Positions 1 through 8,063 of a stretch of DNA of 10,000 nt are shown here, one piece after another. The notes beneath the pieces are model-generated. The model worked only from the letters and a program-made list of their open reading frames with translations. It made no database searches and was not told where the DNA came from. The translations under genes were made by a program, and so were the position numbers. Position 1 is the stretch's first letter. Each line of letters opens with the position of its first letter. This stretch comes from Phoronis ovalis (Eukaryota > Phoronida > Phoronidae): assembly GCA_028565635.1 (NCBI GenBank), contig JAOXYB010081388.1, forward strand, positions 1 to 10,000, read 5' to 3'.

Positions 1-1120
1 AACAAATTTTTGACTTTTTCTAGTTTATAGTTTATTTAGTACATTTATACAGTATATAGTCTGTGTTAGAGACTAACCCTCGTCCGGCGTTGAGCTCCAA
101 TGATTCAAAAGGCCAAGTGCTGTGCTTCTTAAAACCCGGGAATAGACTCCAACCCTTGATGATTGTTGCAAAAAGACCAGTTATATATACATCTTCAAAA
201 AGCTAGGTGCTTTAGTACATGTACGTAATGGTACGGAAGTATAACATATTCACGTCAGATTCACATCCGCGTTAATTATTTTGAAGAAATTAATACAAGT
301 GACGTGTCAAGGGATAAGATGTCTAATTAAGCTACTTACCTATAGTTTAGATAAATTTACACTGTCAAGTAGCAAGTGAATGATATAATAAGGTGTTATT
401 TATAGTAATTGCTAATTTGTCTGGAGCTCTTAGTTTGTGTTACGCAAAAACGCTGTAAGTCTCATATAACCTGCTGCTAGTATTCTCATATAAAAGTTGA
501 ACAAGCGAAATAAACTGGTCTTCCGAAGTAAATGTAGTAACAATTTACATAGTACGAAAATAAGATTATCGCAAGAAATGTAACTGTACTCTTTAATTTA
601 TTTTTAAAATTTCAGTTAGCAACGTTCGCCACTAGAGTATATGAGCAATAGCCCCATTCTTATCATGTAAAATAACTTATACTTGAAATTTTATTTATTC
701 TGATCAAAAATGACAACACATCATTTGTTCGATTGTAGCCCTCTGTTAGTTTAAGTAAATGTAAAAGTAAATGTCATTTTCTCAGTAAATACATAAAATG
801 GTAGACTAACCCTTACATCTCATATTTTCTCACATTATCTTCTACTGTGCAAGTCTTGAAAAAGAGACCTATACGTACTATAACTAATTTGAATTGTAGC
901 CTACAAACGGGTATCTAGGTTCTGCCTCTTCATTTTCCGATATACGTACATTTAGTCTAAAACATTACAAATTATACACATATAGTTTTCTGACAACAGT
1001 GTATTATATAAACACTTTAATTTATAAAAAGAAAGCAAAGAATCGAAGTGAACGCATCTAGCTCACTGTTGTTTTTTAAGGATAGCCCTCTCCTCATCAA
1101 AAAAGTAAATTGTAAGAAAG
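1..1120. other. AT-rich non-coding stretch, no gene seen
   Basis: I find no long open frame, no protein motif, no tRNA fold and no long repeat here. The stretch from about 60 to 260 is less AT-rich than its surroundings (it contains an SmaI-type cccggg at 136-141) but has stops in the frames I read. It lies downstream of the minus-strand terminal exon that ends near 1125, so it is probably intergenic or part of another gene's intron. Confidence 0.5.
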
Positions 1121-1143
1121 TGTAGCGTTTGATAAAACATTGT

Positions 1144-1149
1144 TTTATT
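1144..1149 (-). terminator. Polyadenylation signal AATAAA
   Basis: The plus strand reads tttatt, so the minus strand reads AATAAA, 31 nt after the TAA stop of the 1180-1479 exon. A T-rich stretch follows on the minus strand. Cleavage would be expected near 1120-1130. The hexamer alone is common in AT-rich DNA; its position directly behind the window's second longest frame makes it credible. Confidence 0.5.
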
Positions 1150-1179
1150 TAAGAAACACATTTATGTTAGAAAGGGGAA

Positions 1180-1479
1180 TTAAGGTAGATTCTCTTTTAG
1201 CACGGGAAGAGTTGCTCTATCCAGCAGATTATAATTGCGATATTGCATTTGTTCTACATCCAATATGACATGACGTGTTGTCATATTGTACAAATACACA
1301 ATTAATTTCCCCATCCACTTCAAATGTAATACAGTTTTTTTTATAATATCTTGCTTGACGTTCAAATGAAATTTCCCCCTGTTACAAATCGAGATAATTG
1401 TACTGTGTCTCCAGGCTACATTTGTTTTTCGTGGTAGGCATGGTCTATAACAATTTTGTCTATGCCGATTGTAGGCCAC
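1180..1479 (-). CDS. Probable terminal coding exon, product not recognised
   Basis: This minus-strand segment encodes 99 residues and a TAA stop. The full open frame is longer (115 codons, back to 1527), more than chance would usually give at this base composition. I start the exon at 1479 because a good acceptor lies just before it: a pyrimidine-rich tract followed by tctcatcag, giving GTG GCC TAC in phase 0. The product begins VAYNRHRQNC, is rich in basic residues, and carries a hydrophobic patch near residues 57-64 (KLIVYLYN). It ends LPVLKENLP. No signal peptide, transmembrane helix or catalytic motif can be named. A canonical polyadenylation signal follows the stop by 31 nt, which supports this being a 3' end. 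Starting instead at the ATG at 1527 would give a single-exon 115-residue protein. I do not recognise the family. It may be the last exon of the minus-strand gene sketched at 3024-4755. Confidence 0.45.
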   Translation of the reverse strand: MAYNRHRQNCYRPCLPRKTNVAWRHSTIISICNRGKFHLNVKQDIIKKTVLHLKWMGKLIVYLYNMTTRHVILDVEQMQYRNYNLLDRATLPVLKENLP

Positions 1480-1958
1480 CTGATGAGAAAATATGGAAAC
1501 TAAATACTGCATTTTACAGGCTTCCATTGCACAAACAATTTTATCACTTATACATTAGAAACGGTATTTCAAACTCCGCTTTCTGTCATTTTGAGCAAAA
1601 TTACACTCATTTTTTAAAAATATAAATAATCAACACAGCCAACCCCAAAAGAGAGGGGGGAAAATTAATATTAATACATTGTGAGCATTTTGAGATTATA
1701 CCATATGTACGCGCTTACCTAACATGTGAGCGACGGTTTCGATGACCAAACACTGATTTTGTTTGGCCAAATTTACACGCAGAGAGTTCTACCTCCATCC
1801 TTGGTAACTTAGCTTAGGACAACCAAAAGAACAAAAGCCTCTTTTACAGGATGAGACACTTGTAAAAGCTTTATAAAAAAAAATACAATTCCATACTTCT
1901 TTTAATAAGTAGGTTAAAATAAAACGAGGTTTCTATTCAAGTGCACATGTACAACAGC
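1480..1958. other. Non-coding gap between terminal exon and receptor pseudogene
   Basis: Apart from the acceptor tract next to 1480 and the hairpin at 1834-1872, I see nothing in it. It holds short A and T runs and a ggggg-containing run near 1653-1660. A plus-strand open frame from 1398 to 1625 overlaps the minus-strand exon and is best read as its shadow. Confidence 0.5.
1834..1872. repeat. Short imperfect inverted repeat (hairpin)
   Basis: cttttaca at 1841-1848 pairs exactly with tgtaaaag at 1861-1868 around a 12-nt loop. Four more pairs (aaag 1834-1837 with cttt 1869-1872) extend the stem past a 3-nt bulge. It lies about 90 bp beyond the receptor stop codon on the minus strand. No known element matches, and hairpins of this size occur by chance. 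Confidence 0.4.
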
Positions 1959-2963
1959 TCATCTACGGCAAACTTTGTTAAAGGCCCTTCGAAACGAAGG
2001 ATAAGAACTTGCGTAAAGAATAGGGTTAAGAGCAGGCTTGAGATACAACAAGTCGGACAAAATAAAGCCAATCCATTTTTCCCACCATGACATCGGGATA
2101 TAGCTAATTGCAAGCTTCACAGCAACTGCTGGCGTAAAACATATGAACAATATTAATACAACAATGGAAGTAGATTTAGTTAGTTTCATTTTATTTTGTA
2201 AACGAGTCGCTTGAATCGTTTGAGGTTTGAATTTTTCGATGATCTTTTACGACTTGGACTGATTTTACGGCACAACGATATATCCAAGAATTGTTAAACC
2301 TAATGGTACATATGTGCCAAACACGAGTAAAATAGATTTCACTGTTTTCTTTGCAAAGACTGTTTCAAAAATACACATTGATTCCAACTGTTCTTGAGGA
2401 TCTATCAATGCATTTGGTAATCCAATAGCTAGTATAATGCCCGGGTATATCACAGCAATTAAAACCAAAATCCTACAGTTTCTTTTAGTCATGTCAAATT
2501 TGTAACTTAATGGCATATATAGGAAAATCAGTCTATTAATCGTAATGGTTAACAAAATCGTGCAAACTGTCGAAGTTATCCAAAGTTGGGGAACAGACAA
2601 AAAAATAACGCAAAATATTCTACTGTTTAAAGTCTCCATTGGTAAATCTCGATGAAGCATTGGAATGTAATACTTTTTATAACTGTTGATAGGCACTGCG
2701 ACGAATCCAATGGCTAAGTCAATTAAAGCAATTAAGGCTTACGATAAAAATATTTGAATTTTATTCCGTAAAAACTTATATCTAGCATAACTATACAAAA
2801 CAAGAGTATTTTCCAAAATGATAATTATCGACAAAAGGGCTTCGAATGTTGCTTGCTAGAAAATGTAATACAAACTGTCGTATATCCATTTCCTTATATA
2901 CCATGATACATTATCACCAGGAGATGAAGCATTTTGGAACGGAACATTTCTGGAAATATTCAT
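1959..2963 (-). pseudogene. Class A (rhodopsin-like) GPCR, intronless, inactivated
   Basis: A seven-helix receptor would sit in the plasma membrane and signal through G proteins. Read from ATG at 2963 (A at -3, good context) to TGA at 1959-1961, one frame gives 334 codons, normal for the class. Three N-glycosylation sequons lie before TM1 (NIS, NAS, NVS, codons 2-20). TM1 has the N1.50 equivalent in ENTLVLYSYAR; TM2 has IDLAIG with Asp2.50 at codon 82. Cys118 and Cys197 are the expected TM3-ECL2 disulfide pair. The DRY motif is NRL (codons 143-145), followed by IFLYMPLSY. TM5 has Pro220 and Tyr228 at 5.50/5.58 spacing. CWxP is CFTP (codons 275-278), and TM7 has NPILY (codons 313-317), then SFRRAF and a Cys near the end. 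Stops interrupt it at codons 36 (TAG), 75 (TAA), 233 and 239 (both TAA). Frameshifts and a 9-bp duplication are described in the findings. TM4 lacks the usual Trp. The ligand family cannot be named. Intactness of all other motifs suggests recent inactivation, a polymorphic allele or, less likely, assembly error. Confidence 0.9.
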
Positions 2964-3023
2964 CCTGTCTGGTTGAACAGTTACATGAATAATTTAGGTT
3001 CATTATCTGGGTGTAGCCTCTTT

Positions 3024-3239
3024 TTAATTTCTGTTTTCCTTTTTGATTAGTTTGTCTTCTTCCACACTGTAGCCGGGCACGAAATGATACCAACTTATTG
3101 TTAAATCATCAAAATTATATATATAAATATATACATATTTCTTTTCATCAATCTCCTGCACACATTCGATACGGTAACGATGATACAGATGTATTTGTCT
3201 TTGGTTGAGATTCCCAAAAACTAAGGTCCAAGTATGAAA
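3024..3239 (-). CDS. Candidate coding exon, product not recognised
   Basis: The frame encodes 71 residues and ends in TAA. It starts in phase 0 just after an acceptor reading aattttacag. It opens FHTWTLVFGNLNQRQIHLYH, a composition more protein-like than random AT-rich sequence. The middle (YVYIYIY) is encoded by a TA-rich microsatellite-like stretch. That makes two readings possible. In one, the exon is terminal and stops at 3024. In the other, a donor inside it (TAT then GTATAT, after about 35 codons) ends it in phase 0, the TA repeat is intronic, and it splices to the phase-0 exon at 1479, skipping over the receptor pseudogene. The exon at 3790-3947 ends in the matching phase. I recognise no domain. 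At this length an open frame can occur by chance. Confidence 0.3.
   Translation of the reverse strand, partial: FHTWTLVFGNLNQRQIHLYHRYRIECVQEIDEKKYVYIYIYNFDDLTISWYHFVPGYSVEEDKLIKKENRN
3116..3138. repeat. Short TA-rich microsatellite
   Basis: A run of alternating T and A interrupted by aaat and acat. It lies inside the candidate exon at 3024-3239, where it would encode YVYIYIY, or marks the start of an intron if an internal donor is used. Confidence 0.7.
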
Positions 3240-3572
3240 CTGTAAAATTGATAAGTTAGGCATCCAGCTGGCTGTTATAGTAGAATGTATGTCTTAACGT
3301 TACTCCGGTGCGGATGCTGCATAGTTCGGAGCATAGGAAACTGGTCGAATTAGAGACGATCGATATTGTAACTATTTTGTTTCGAGGTAGGAAATATGCC
3401 ATCTCTTTTATATCAATAGAGTCTTCTCACAACTATTCCATCAGTTGATTTACCCTCTATTTCCTGTTTTATACAGGTGCAAACTGCCAATCTATTGCAC
3501 TATAAATAATGGTTTATCTGACTTTAAAAAATCAGGAAACGAAATTTTAGAAAGATAACATTTTGAGTACAT

Positions 3573-3603
3573 GTATTATAATATATTATATTATATATCA
3601 TAT
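3573..3603. repeat. AT-only near-palindromic block
   Basis: The segment is built from tattataatatattata-like units and is largely self-complementary. It is low-complexity DNA with no assignable function. Confidence 0.6.
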
Positions 3604-3701
3604 CAACAGGAAACAATTCTAAACCTAACAATTATTTTTAATTTTGATAAGTTTATTATAATTCTTATTGAATGCATGCTTGGTTTGCACATGTAGTATT
3701 A

Positions 3702-3711
3702 GGGGGGGGGG
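3702..3711 (+). repeat. Homopolymer run of ten G
   Basis: Ten consecutive G (C on the other strand) in otherwise AT-rich DNA. It is a likely length-polymorphic site and a place where sequencing may be unreliable. Confidence 0.9.
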
Positions 3712-3789
3712 AGACTGGAACAGCCATGCATGAGAAGAGTCTATTCCCAGATATTTCAAATATAAATTAAATCCAAAACTGAATCATAC

Positions 3790-3947
3790 CTTTTTTAATA
3801 ATGATAGCTTTCGATCTTCTAGAATTATGCTGAAATTCGCAGTTAATGTAAAGAAGTCATTAACATCAAGACATTTATCGCAGTTCCACATTATCGCATC
3901 CATTATAATTGCCTCCTCGTCAGAAAATGTCAGAAGATCGTTACTTA
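3790..3947 (-). CDS. Candidate internal coding exon, product not recognised
   Basis: The exon is 158 bp, bounded by an acceptor ttaactacag (with a plausible gttaac branch site just inside) and a donor reading AAG then GTATGA, close to consensus. It starts needing one base from the previous exon and ends in phase 0. It encodes a mostly acidic and aromatic stretch including FSDEEAIIMDAIMWNCDKC and ends RKLSLLKK. The WNCDKC segment has a Cys-x-x-Cys spacing, but no zinc-finger partner pair is visible. Its end phase matches the exon at 3239, and its start phase matches a donor at 4607. I do not recognise the protein. The chance of a random open frame of this length here is substantial, so the support is the pair of splice sites plus the composition. 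Confidence 0.3.
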
Positions 3948-4606
3948 CTGTAGTTAACGTCATCAAAATGACAACTCGCATTTGGTATTATAATTAAATT
4001 AGTATGAGTTTCTTAGTTTTCCTTTAAATATTCATTTTTACATCCTAGCTAGCTCGAAAACATATGATGTAATTGCATGTATGTGTCTTTTTAATATTTA
4101 CAAAGATGCTACATATATTTAACTCAAGATAAATGAGTATACAGAACAATTTTACACTGGAATACTAATGCTGCAGTTCCCAGCGTGTATCTATTAGAAT
4201 GTTTGCTAAATTTCATCTACAAGACATTTGAAAAATCTACACATAGAGCAACTTCGTTGATGGTCAGTCATTAAATTAGAACTGTCTCTCTTCGTTTTTG
4301 AAAGAGAAATCTACAAATCAACGCGCCATTTGACGTTAAATTAGAGAGTGTTGGCTTCAAGTTTTTGATAGAACTGGTATTGCTAGCTTGCAAGGACTTA
4401 ATAGACTTTATCTTTACTGTTTAAAACCTCGTCGTTTGGCATAGAATAAAAATGTTGAGTTTAGATTGTAACAAAATAATAGTTTTATGGCGTTTTCGTT
4501 TTCTGCTGTGTAGAAAGAATTCAATTAACTTATTTTGCTTCGGAAAAGTATTCGGGAGAATTGAAGTATTTCTTTTTGTTTCGCTAATAGCATAATACAG
4601 TCATAC

Positions 4607-4755
4607 ATTCATTATTTGAAATAATTGTTGTAATTTTTTCACGCGTCTTTTCACTCCATATAGGCTCATTTGCGTGTACCACTGTTTCCAAACACTCGCA
4701 TATTTTGCTGGAACCGCGAACGGATTTCCGGATTTTGTCGTCTATATTCGTGTTT
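4607..4755 (-). CDS. Candidate internal coding exon, product not recognised
   Basis: On the minus strand an acceptor cctgttacag precedes a 149-bp open segment whose 49 full codons begin NTNIDDKIRKS and include KICECLETVVHANEPIWSEK. The proposed donor (GAAT then GTATGA) is weak because T, not G, is the last exon base. Using it leaves one base, which together with the two leading bases of the 3947 exon makes a Leu codon and keeps the frame. Without splicing, the frame reads on to a TAG at 4584, so this could instead be a terminal exon. The plus strand of the same interval also has splice-like ends (atag at 4663; aacag then gtatgc at 4764) and an open, Arg- and Cys-rich frame. I favour the minus strand on composition only. 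Confidence 0.22.
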
Positions 4756-5435
4756 CTGTAACAGGTATGCACGTGTTTCTATGATTTTAAGCGAGTACCC
4801 GGAAATAACGGTTCGGATAAGAGGAATTCAGGTGACAAAATCGATAAAGTATGGAAAGCCGTAGATCTGGTACATTGAAATCAATACAATAAAATAAAAA
4901 GAGCTCGTTAGCGAGAAAATATACACGTGATCGAATGGTTAGGCAGACAATCGAATATTATCATAAGCACATCAATCAAAAAGAAATACTCGACCATTTT
5001 TTGTAATTACATCTTTCTGTATAATAATTACTTTACGAATTAGAAAAATAATAGGCAAACAATTATTCAAAGAAATTATGCAATAATTTAGCTGATACAA
5101 GGTAAACGTTTTGCTTAACCGAAACGTCGAATAGGAAAAATAGTGAGAATAGTGCACAAAAACAACATAACTGCTCTTTCACAATCCCAAGGTACCTTTT
5201 TCGACCTTAAAATTAATTATAATACACCTGACAATGTTCGCGTGTGTAGCCAGAAGATGCGATGGTTACGGCACAAATTTTTTACAATACCCAAGCGTAT
5301 GTTTGTGATTAATAATGGAATTTAGGTCAACTAAGCAGTATGGATCAAACATATATCACTGACGGCATGTTATTATTTGTTAAAATCGGTCAACCATGAA
5401 ACTATGAAGATAATAACAAAAAAGTAACTTGATTG

Positions 5436-5466
5436 CACTGTCAGTAGGCGTCGCCACTGTCAGTAG
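5436..5466 (+). repeat. 12-bp direct repeat, two copies
   Basis: cactgtcagtag occurs at 5436-5447 and again at 5455-5466, a 19-bp period with a 7-bp spacer (gcgtcgc). It may be a small local duplication. No function is evident. Confidence 0.7.
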
Positions 5467-5761
5467 AAATAACACTGCATAATTTTCCCATTCGTACTAT
5501 TTCCTTGGCTCATATGATCACAAAACCTTTAAACGTCGCTTCATTGTTATTTCATAAAATCGGATACAAATAGGTTAGTCTGTACTTTTAATTGGAAATG
5601 TAGAGGACAGATATAAAATAAAGCTCTAAGTAAAATACTTGCATAACTGTTTTACCGTGGCCCGTCATTTCATGTATCGTAACTGTATTATATAAAATAA
5701 AATATATGCGAAGGGTTAAAATGACTTCTTGCTGAGAGTATTACTTTAGACATGTGCTGCC

Positions 5762-5786
5762 GAATATATATTCCGAATGTATATTC
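5762..5786. repeat. Pair of 12-bp GAA...TTC palindromes
   Basis: gaatatatattc (5762-5773) is a perfect palindrome. The next 12 bases after one C (5775-5786, gaatgtatattc) are a near copy. The GAA/TTC ends recall heat-shock-element half sites but the spacing is not canonical, and no promoter is visible nearby. Confidence 0.5.
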
Positions 5787-6264
5787 TGATATTTCAAATG
5801 TAAAAGTAAGATATTCTATAATACAAATTTACATTTCTGATAAGAAAAATTGTGAAATGTAATATGCATACATAATATAAATCTGGAAATATTTGTATAT
5901 GCGAAAATTGCAGGTAAAATGTGTACTTGGTACATTTTATTAAAAAATACATGGGTAGACAACAAGATAAACTTAGATTCTTGTAATATATAAGAATATA
6001 ATCTACATGGAATAAAGAAATAAATACATAAAGGAAGTAATATGACTGAATTCATGGCGAGGTGGTGTGGAGATCATATTAATAAAAGCACGCGCTTTAT
6101 TATAATGTGCTAAATGCTTAAAAACTTAAAACCTTTTTTATATTCTGGGATATAATAAAATAATTGATTTACTTCATTATTTATTTCTTATAAATAACTC
6201 TTTGTCCTGTAAAAAAGTAAAGAGGCGACCATACATAGCAAGCGTTCAAACCGAACAGTACTAC

Positions 6265-6301
6265 AGCGAAAGATACGGTTTCCAGTCGTAGTTACGCACA
6301 G
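6265..6301 (-). CDS. Very weak candidate micro-exon
   Basis: A 37-bp segment follows an acceptor reading aatttgcag and ends before GTAGTA, a poor donor with T before it. Read with two leading bases it encodes VRNYDWKPYLS. Its phases fit between the candidate exon at 7714-7894 (which leaves one base) and the one at 4607-4755 (which needs two), which is the only reason to list it. In another frame the same acceptor opens a longer frame to 6188, and the plus strand is also open here, so the choice is uncertain. Confidence 0.1.
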
Positions 6302-6309
6302 CTGCAAAT

Positions 6310-7100
6310 TTACAATGGAAATAGATGTTCTTTTGTTATGATACGTCATAAAGTTCACCGAGTCTGCGCACATAAGCGCGCTCAAATTGAAAACTTTTTA
6401 CAAAGTTTCGCTCAAACTAAAGGAAGCTCTTGAAGGTATAAAGTTTCAAATTAATGTTATTTTTTTTACAAAATTCGTTAATAAAAGTATCAAAGAAATT
6501 AAAACTGTGAGAAATTAATCAATTAAGTCATTAAACGATGTATTTAAAGTGAATAATGAAACGCGGATATGCGTTAAATGTTTTTCTGGTTCTCACGCCC
6601 CACAGTACTTCCAGTGTGATTCCGTGTATTATTGCTTTTAATGGCTTTTTTGTACTTAATTAATTTTGCTGGAAATTAATATTTTTTTCAAGAACACAAA
6701 AGAACAAAGATGTAATCGTTAATTAAGTAGAAAAAGAAGAAAAAAACGCGACAACCATACATACATAACCTGTCATATTTGGCTCCCCATCGCTGTAGAA
6801 ACGACTGGAATAAAGGCTTTGTAAGCGTAAGACGCGTGTCAATTCTTTTAAAATAATAAAAAGATCCTTTGAAAAGGTTTATTAGATGCAGATGAGGTCA
6901 CTTTTACACTTTATTAAGCAAAAAAACAGATGTCTCCTTTGCTGGATATACAGACTTCATACTTCATCCAATGAAAAGTACGCTGAGTGATTTTTCTCAA
7001 CTATATTAGTACAATGTGCCGCTAACCAGCTGCCAAATGCAAATTTAAACTCATAAAAGACAAATACAGCACCTCCTTAAGATTGTCTTATTGTTTTCAG
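6310..7100. other. No gene seen
   Basis: AT-rich sequence with A and T runs. The final part (about 7070-7100) is the pyrimidine-rich tract and acceptor preceding the plus-strand candidate exon at 7101. I see no repeats longer than a few bases and no structural RNA. Confidence 0.45.
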
Positions 7101-7266
7101 AAGATTGCATATGATCATGATGTTTTACCACAAGCGCGTTTCCTCAGTAACTCTCTTCGCGCAGAAGCACACTCGTCAATGACGACAGAGTGTAATACAA
7201 ACCGGAATGCAGCATTTAAACCCGCTTCCGATTACATAAATGTTTTGTCTTGTTTTAAACAAACAG
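7101..7266 (+). CDS. Candidate internal coding exon, product not recognised
   Basis: A 166-bp plus-strand segment sits between a strong acceptor (ttgttttcag, preceded by a T-rich tract) and a good donor (AAACAG then GTATAA). Only one of the three frames is open throughout. It gives 55 codons beginning KIAYDHDVLPQARFLSNSLR and leaves one base at the end. The core is visibly richer in G and C (gcgcg, ttcgcgc, cgacga) than the flanks, as expected of coding sequence in such a genome. No domain, signal peptide or membrane segment is recognised. It would splice onward to the acceptor at 8357 through an intron of about 1.1 kb, possibly with a short exon at 8064-8108 between. This model runs antisense to the minus-strand candidates at 7714-7894 and 8092-8132, so at least one set is likely wrong or the genes interleave. 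Confidence 0.33.
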
Positions 7267-7713
7267 GTATAATGCGAAAAACAAATTAAATCCGGTCGCA
7301 CAGCAGAGAGCAATTCAAAGATATATCTACGAGGTAATGAACACCGATATTTATTAGAGAGGAATTGTGAATCATATCGAAGGCACGAAGCGTCGATTAT
7401 TTGCTCAGTGTTGTTTTACCTTGCCATTCGAAATCAACGCTTTTTTATTAAGCATTTTAAGGTTTTATGAAGGATATGACGTAGTGAATTGCTTTTTTGT
7501 ATATTGCAACTACCCGTGTACCTAATTGCCTCAAACACAATTGTCTTAATTTCTGCTATTGACACAAGCAGTTCCTGTCTCAGCCATAACTCGGCTTCCA
7601 ATATCAATCTCAATGAATTTTATAACTATTTAATGGCACGATTTGCTGCATAATTATACATCCAGTCCCCTTCATCCAAAAATAAATAGAGGCCAGAACT
7701 GAAGTTGTTTAAC
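7267..7713. other. No gene seen
   Basis: A mixed-composition stretch with stops in the frames I read. A plausible donor (gag then gtaatg near 7333) on the plus strand and another (ggcaag then gtaaaa near 7420) on the minus strand lack convincing exons. It is probably intronic to whichever neighbouring model is correct. Confidence 0.35.
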
Positions 7714-7894
7714 CTATACAAGTCATTGAGGCAATGCTGTCTTCATGTGCGTCATATTTTATCAGCGAATCCGTATAACTGATTGATTTTTTGATAACGT
7801 GCACATCAGATTCTTTGCTATGTACTAAACAGTCTATACTTTGTTGAACAAATAGCAAACAAAACTTATCAGTTGTTTTAAGTACATCACTACA
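7714..7894 (-). CDS. Candidate internal coding exon, product not recognised
   Basis: A 181-bp minus-strand segment begins in phase 0 after gatgtgcag and ends ATAG before GTTAAA, leaving one base. Its 60 codons start CSDVLKTTDKF and end near HEDSIASMTCI. The piece DAHEDSIASMTC loosely resembles the start of a WD40 repeat (His-rich turn, small residues, then Cys), but there is no Trp-Asp pair and I do not assign it. The acceptor lacks a good pyrimidine tract. An open frame of this length is expected several times by chance in the window. Charge distribution and the donor are the remaining support. Confidence 0.25.
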
Positions 7895-8063
7895 CTGCAC
7901 ATCAATTACTCAAGTTTATCTGTAGTTTATTCGCACGTCGCAAGGTGGGGCTAAAATATATAAAATGTTGCTCTATCATATAGTGCCGCCCAATATAGTG
8001 TCTAATTTATTGTGTTCCCGAGTCCAGTTCTCTTGGTTTTTAATATATTTCTTGCCTCTACAG

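Larger units (their letters stand above)
3240..3783. other. Non-coding stretch, probable intron
   Basis: On the minus strand this would be the intron between the candidate exons at 3790-3947 and 3024-3239, starting GTATGA and ending TTACAG. It contains an AT palindrome-like block (3573-3603) and a run of ten G (3702-3711). A second possible acceptor (ctataacag, just upstream of an ATG at 3263) would lengthen the downstream exon. I see no separate gene. Confidence 0.35.
4765..6260. other. Long stretch without a supportable gene
   Basis: Several open frames of 60 to 79 codons occur (minus 4972-5157 and 5816-6055, plus 5143-5325), but their number and length match chance expectation for this base composition. 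The plus frame at 5143-5325 has a less AT-rich core (about 5230-5275) but no convincing acceptor. Short direct repeats are listed separately. If the minus-strand gene model holds, this is intron. Confidence 0.4.

Noticed and set aside
1398-1625. Plus-strand open frame of 75 codons
   Set aside because: It overlaps the better supported minus-strand terminal exon, lacks an ATG at its start and has no splice or poly(A) context.
1959-2963. Reading the receptor as two separate small genes (1959-2189 and 2265-2696)
   Set aside because: Both lie in one frame and carry consecutive helices of a single seven-helix receptor, with TM1-TM2 recognisable upstream to 2963.
4972-5157. Minus-strand open frame of 61 codons with an internal ttatacag acceptor
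   Set aside because: The length is at chance level for this composition, it is low in charged residues, and the exon options do not fit the phases of the neighbouring candidates.
5143-5325. Plus-strand open frame of 60 codons with a protein-like middle
   Set aside because: No convincing acceptor or donor, no ATG at the listed start, and the length is expected by chance.
5816-6055. Minus-strand open frame of 79 codons, hydrophobic and aromatic
   Set aside because: Composition (Ile, Phe, Tyr, Leu, Lys) is what random AT-rich sequence gives. I see no transmembrane topology or motif worth naming.
7714-7894. Assignment of the exon candidate to a WD40 or BEACH-type protein
   Set aside because: Only a short HEDSIASMTC stretch is suggestive. 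No Trp-Asp dipeptide and no second repeat are present.
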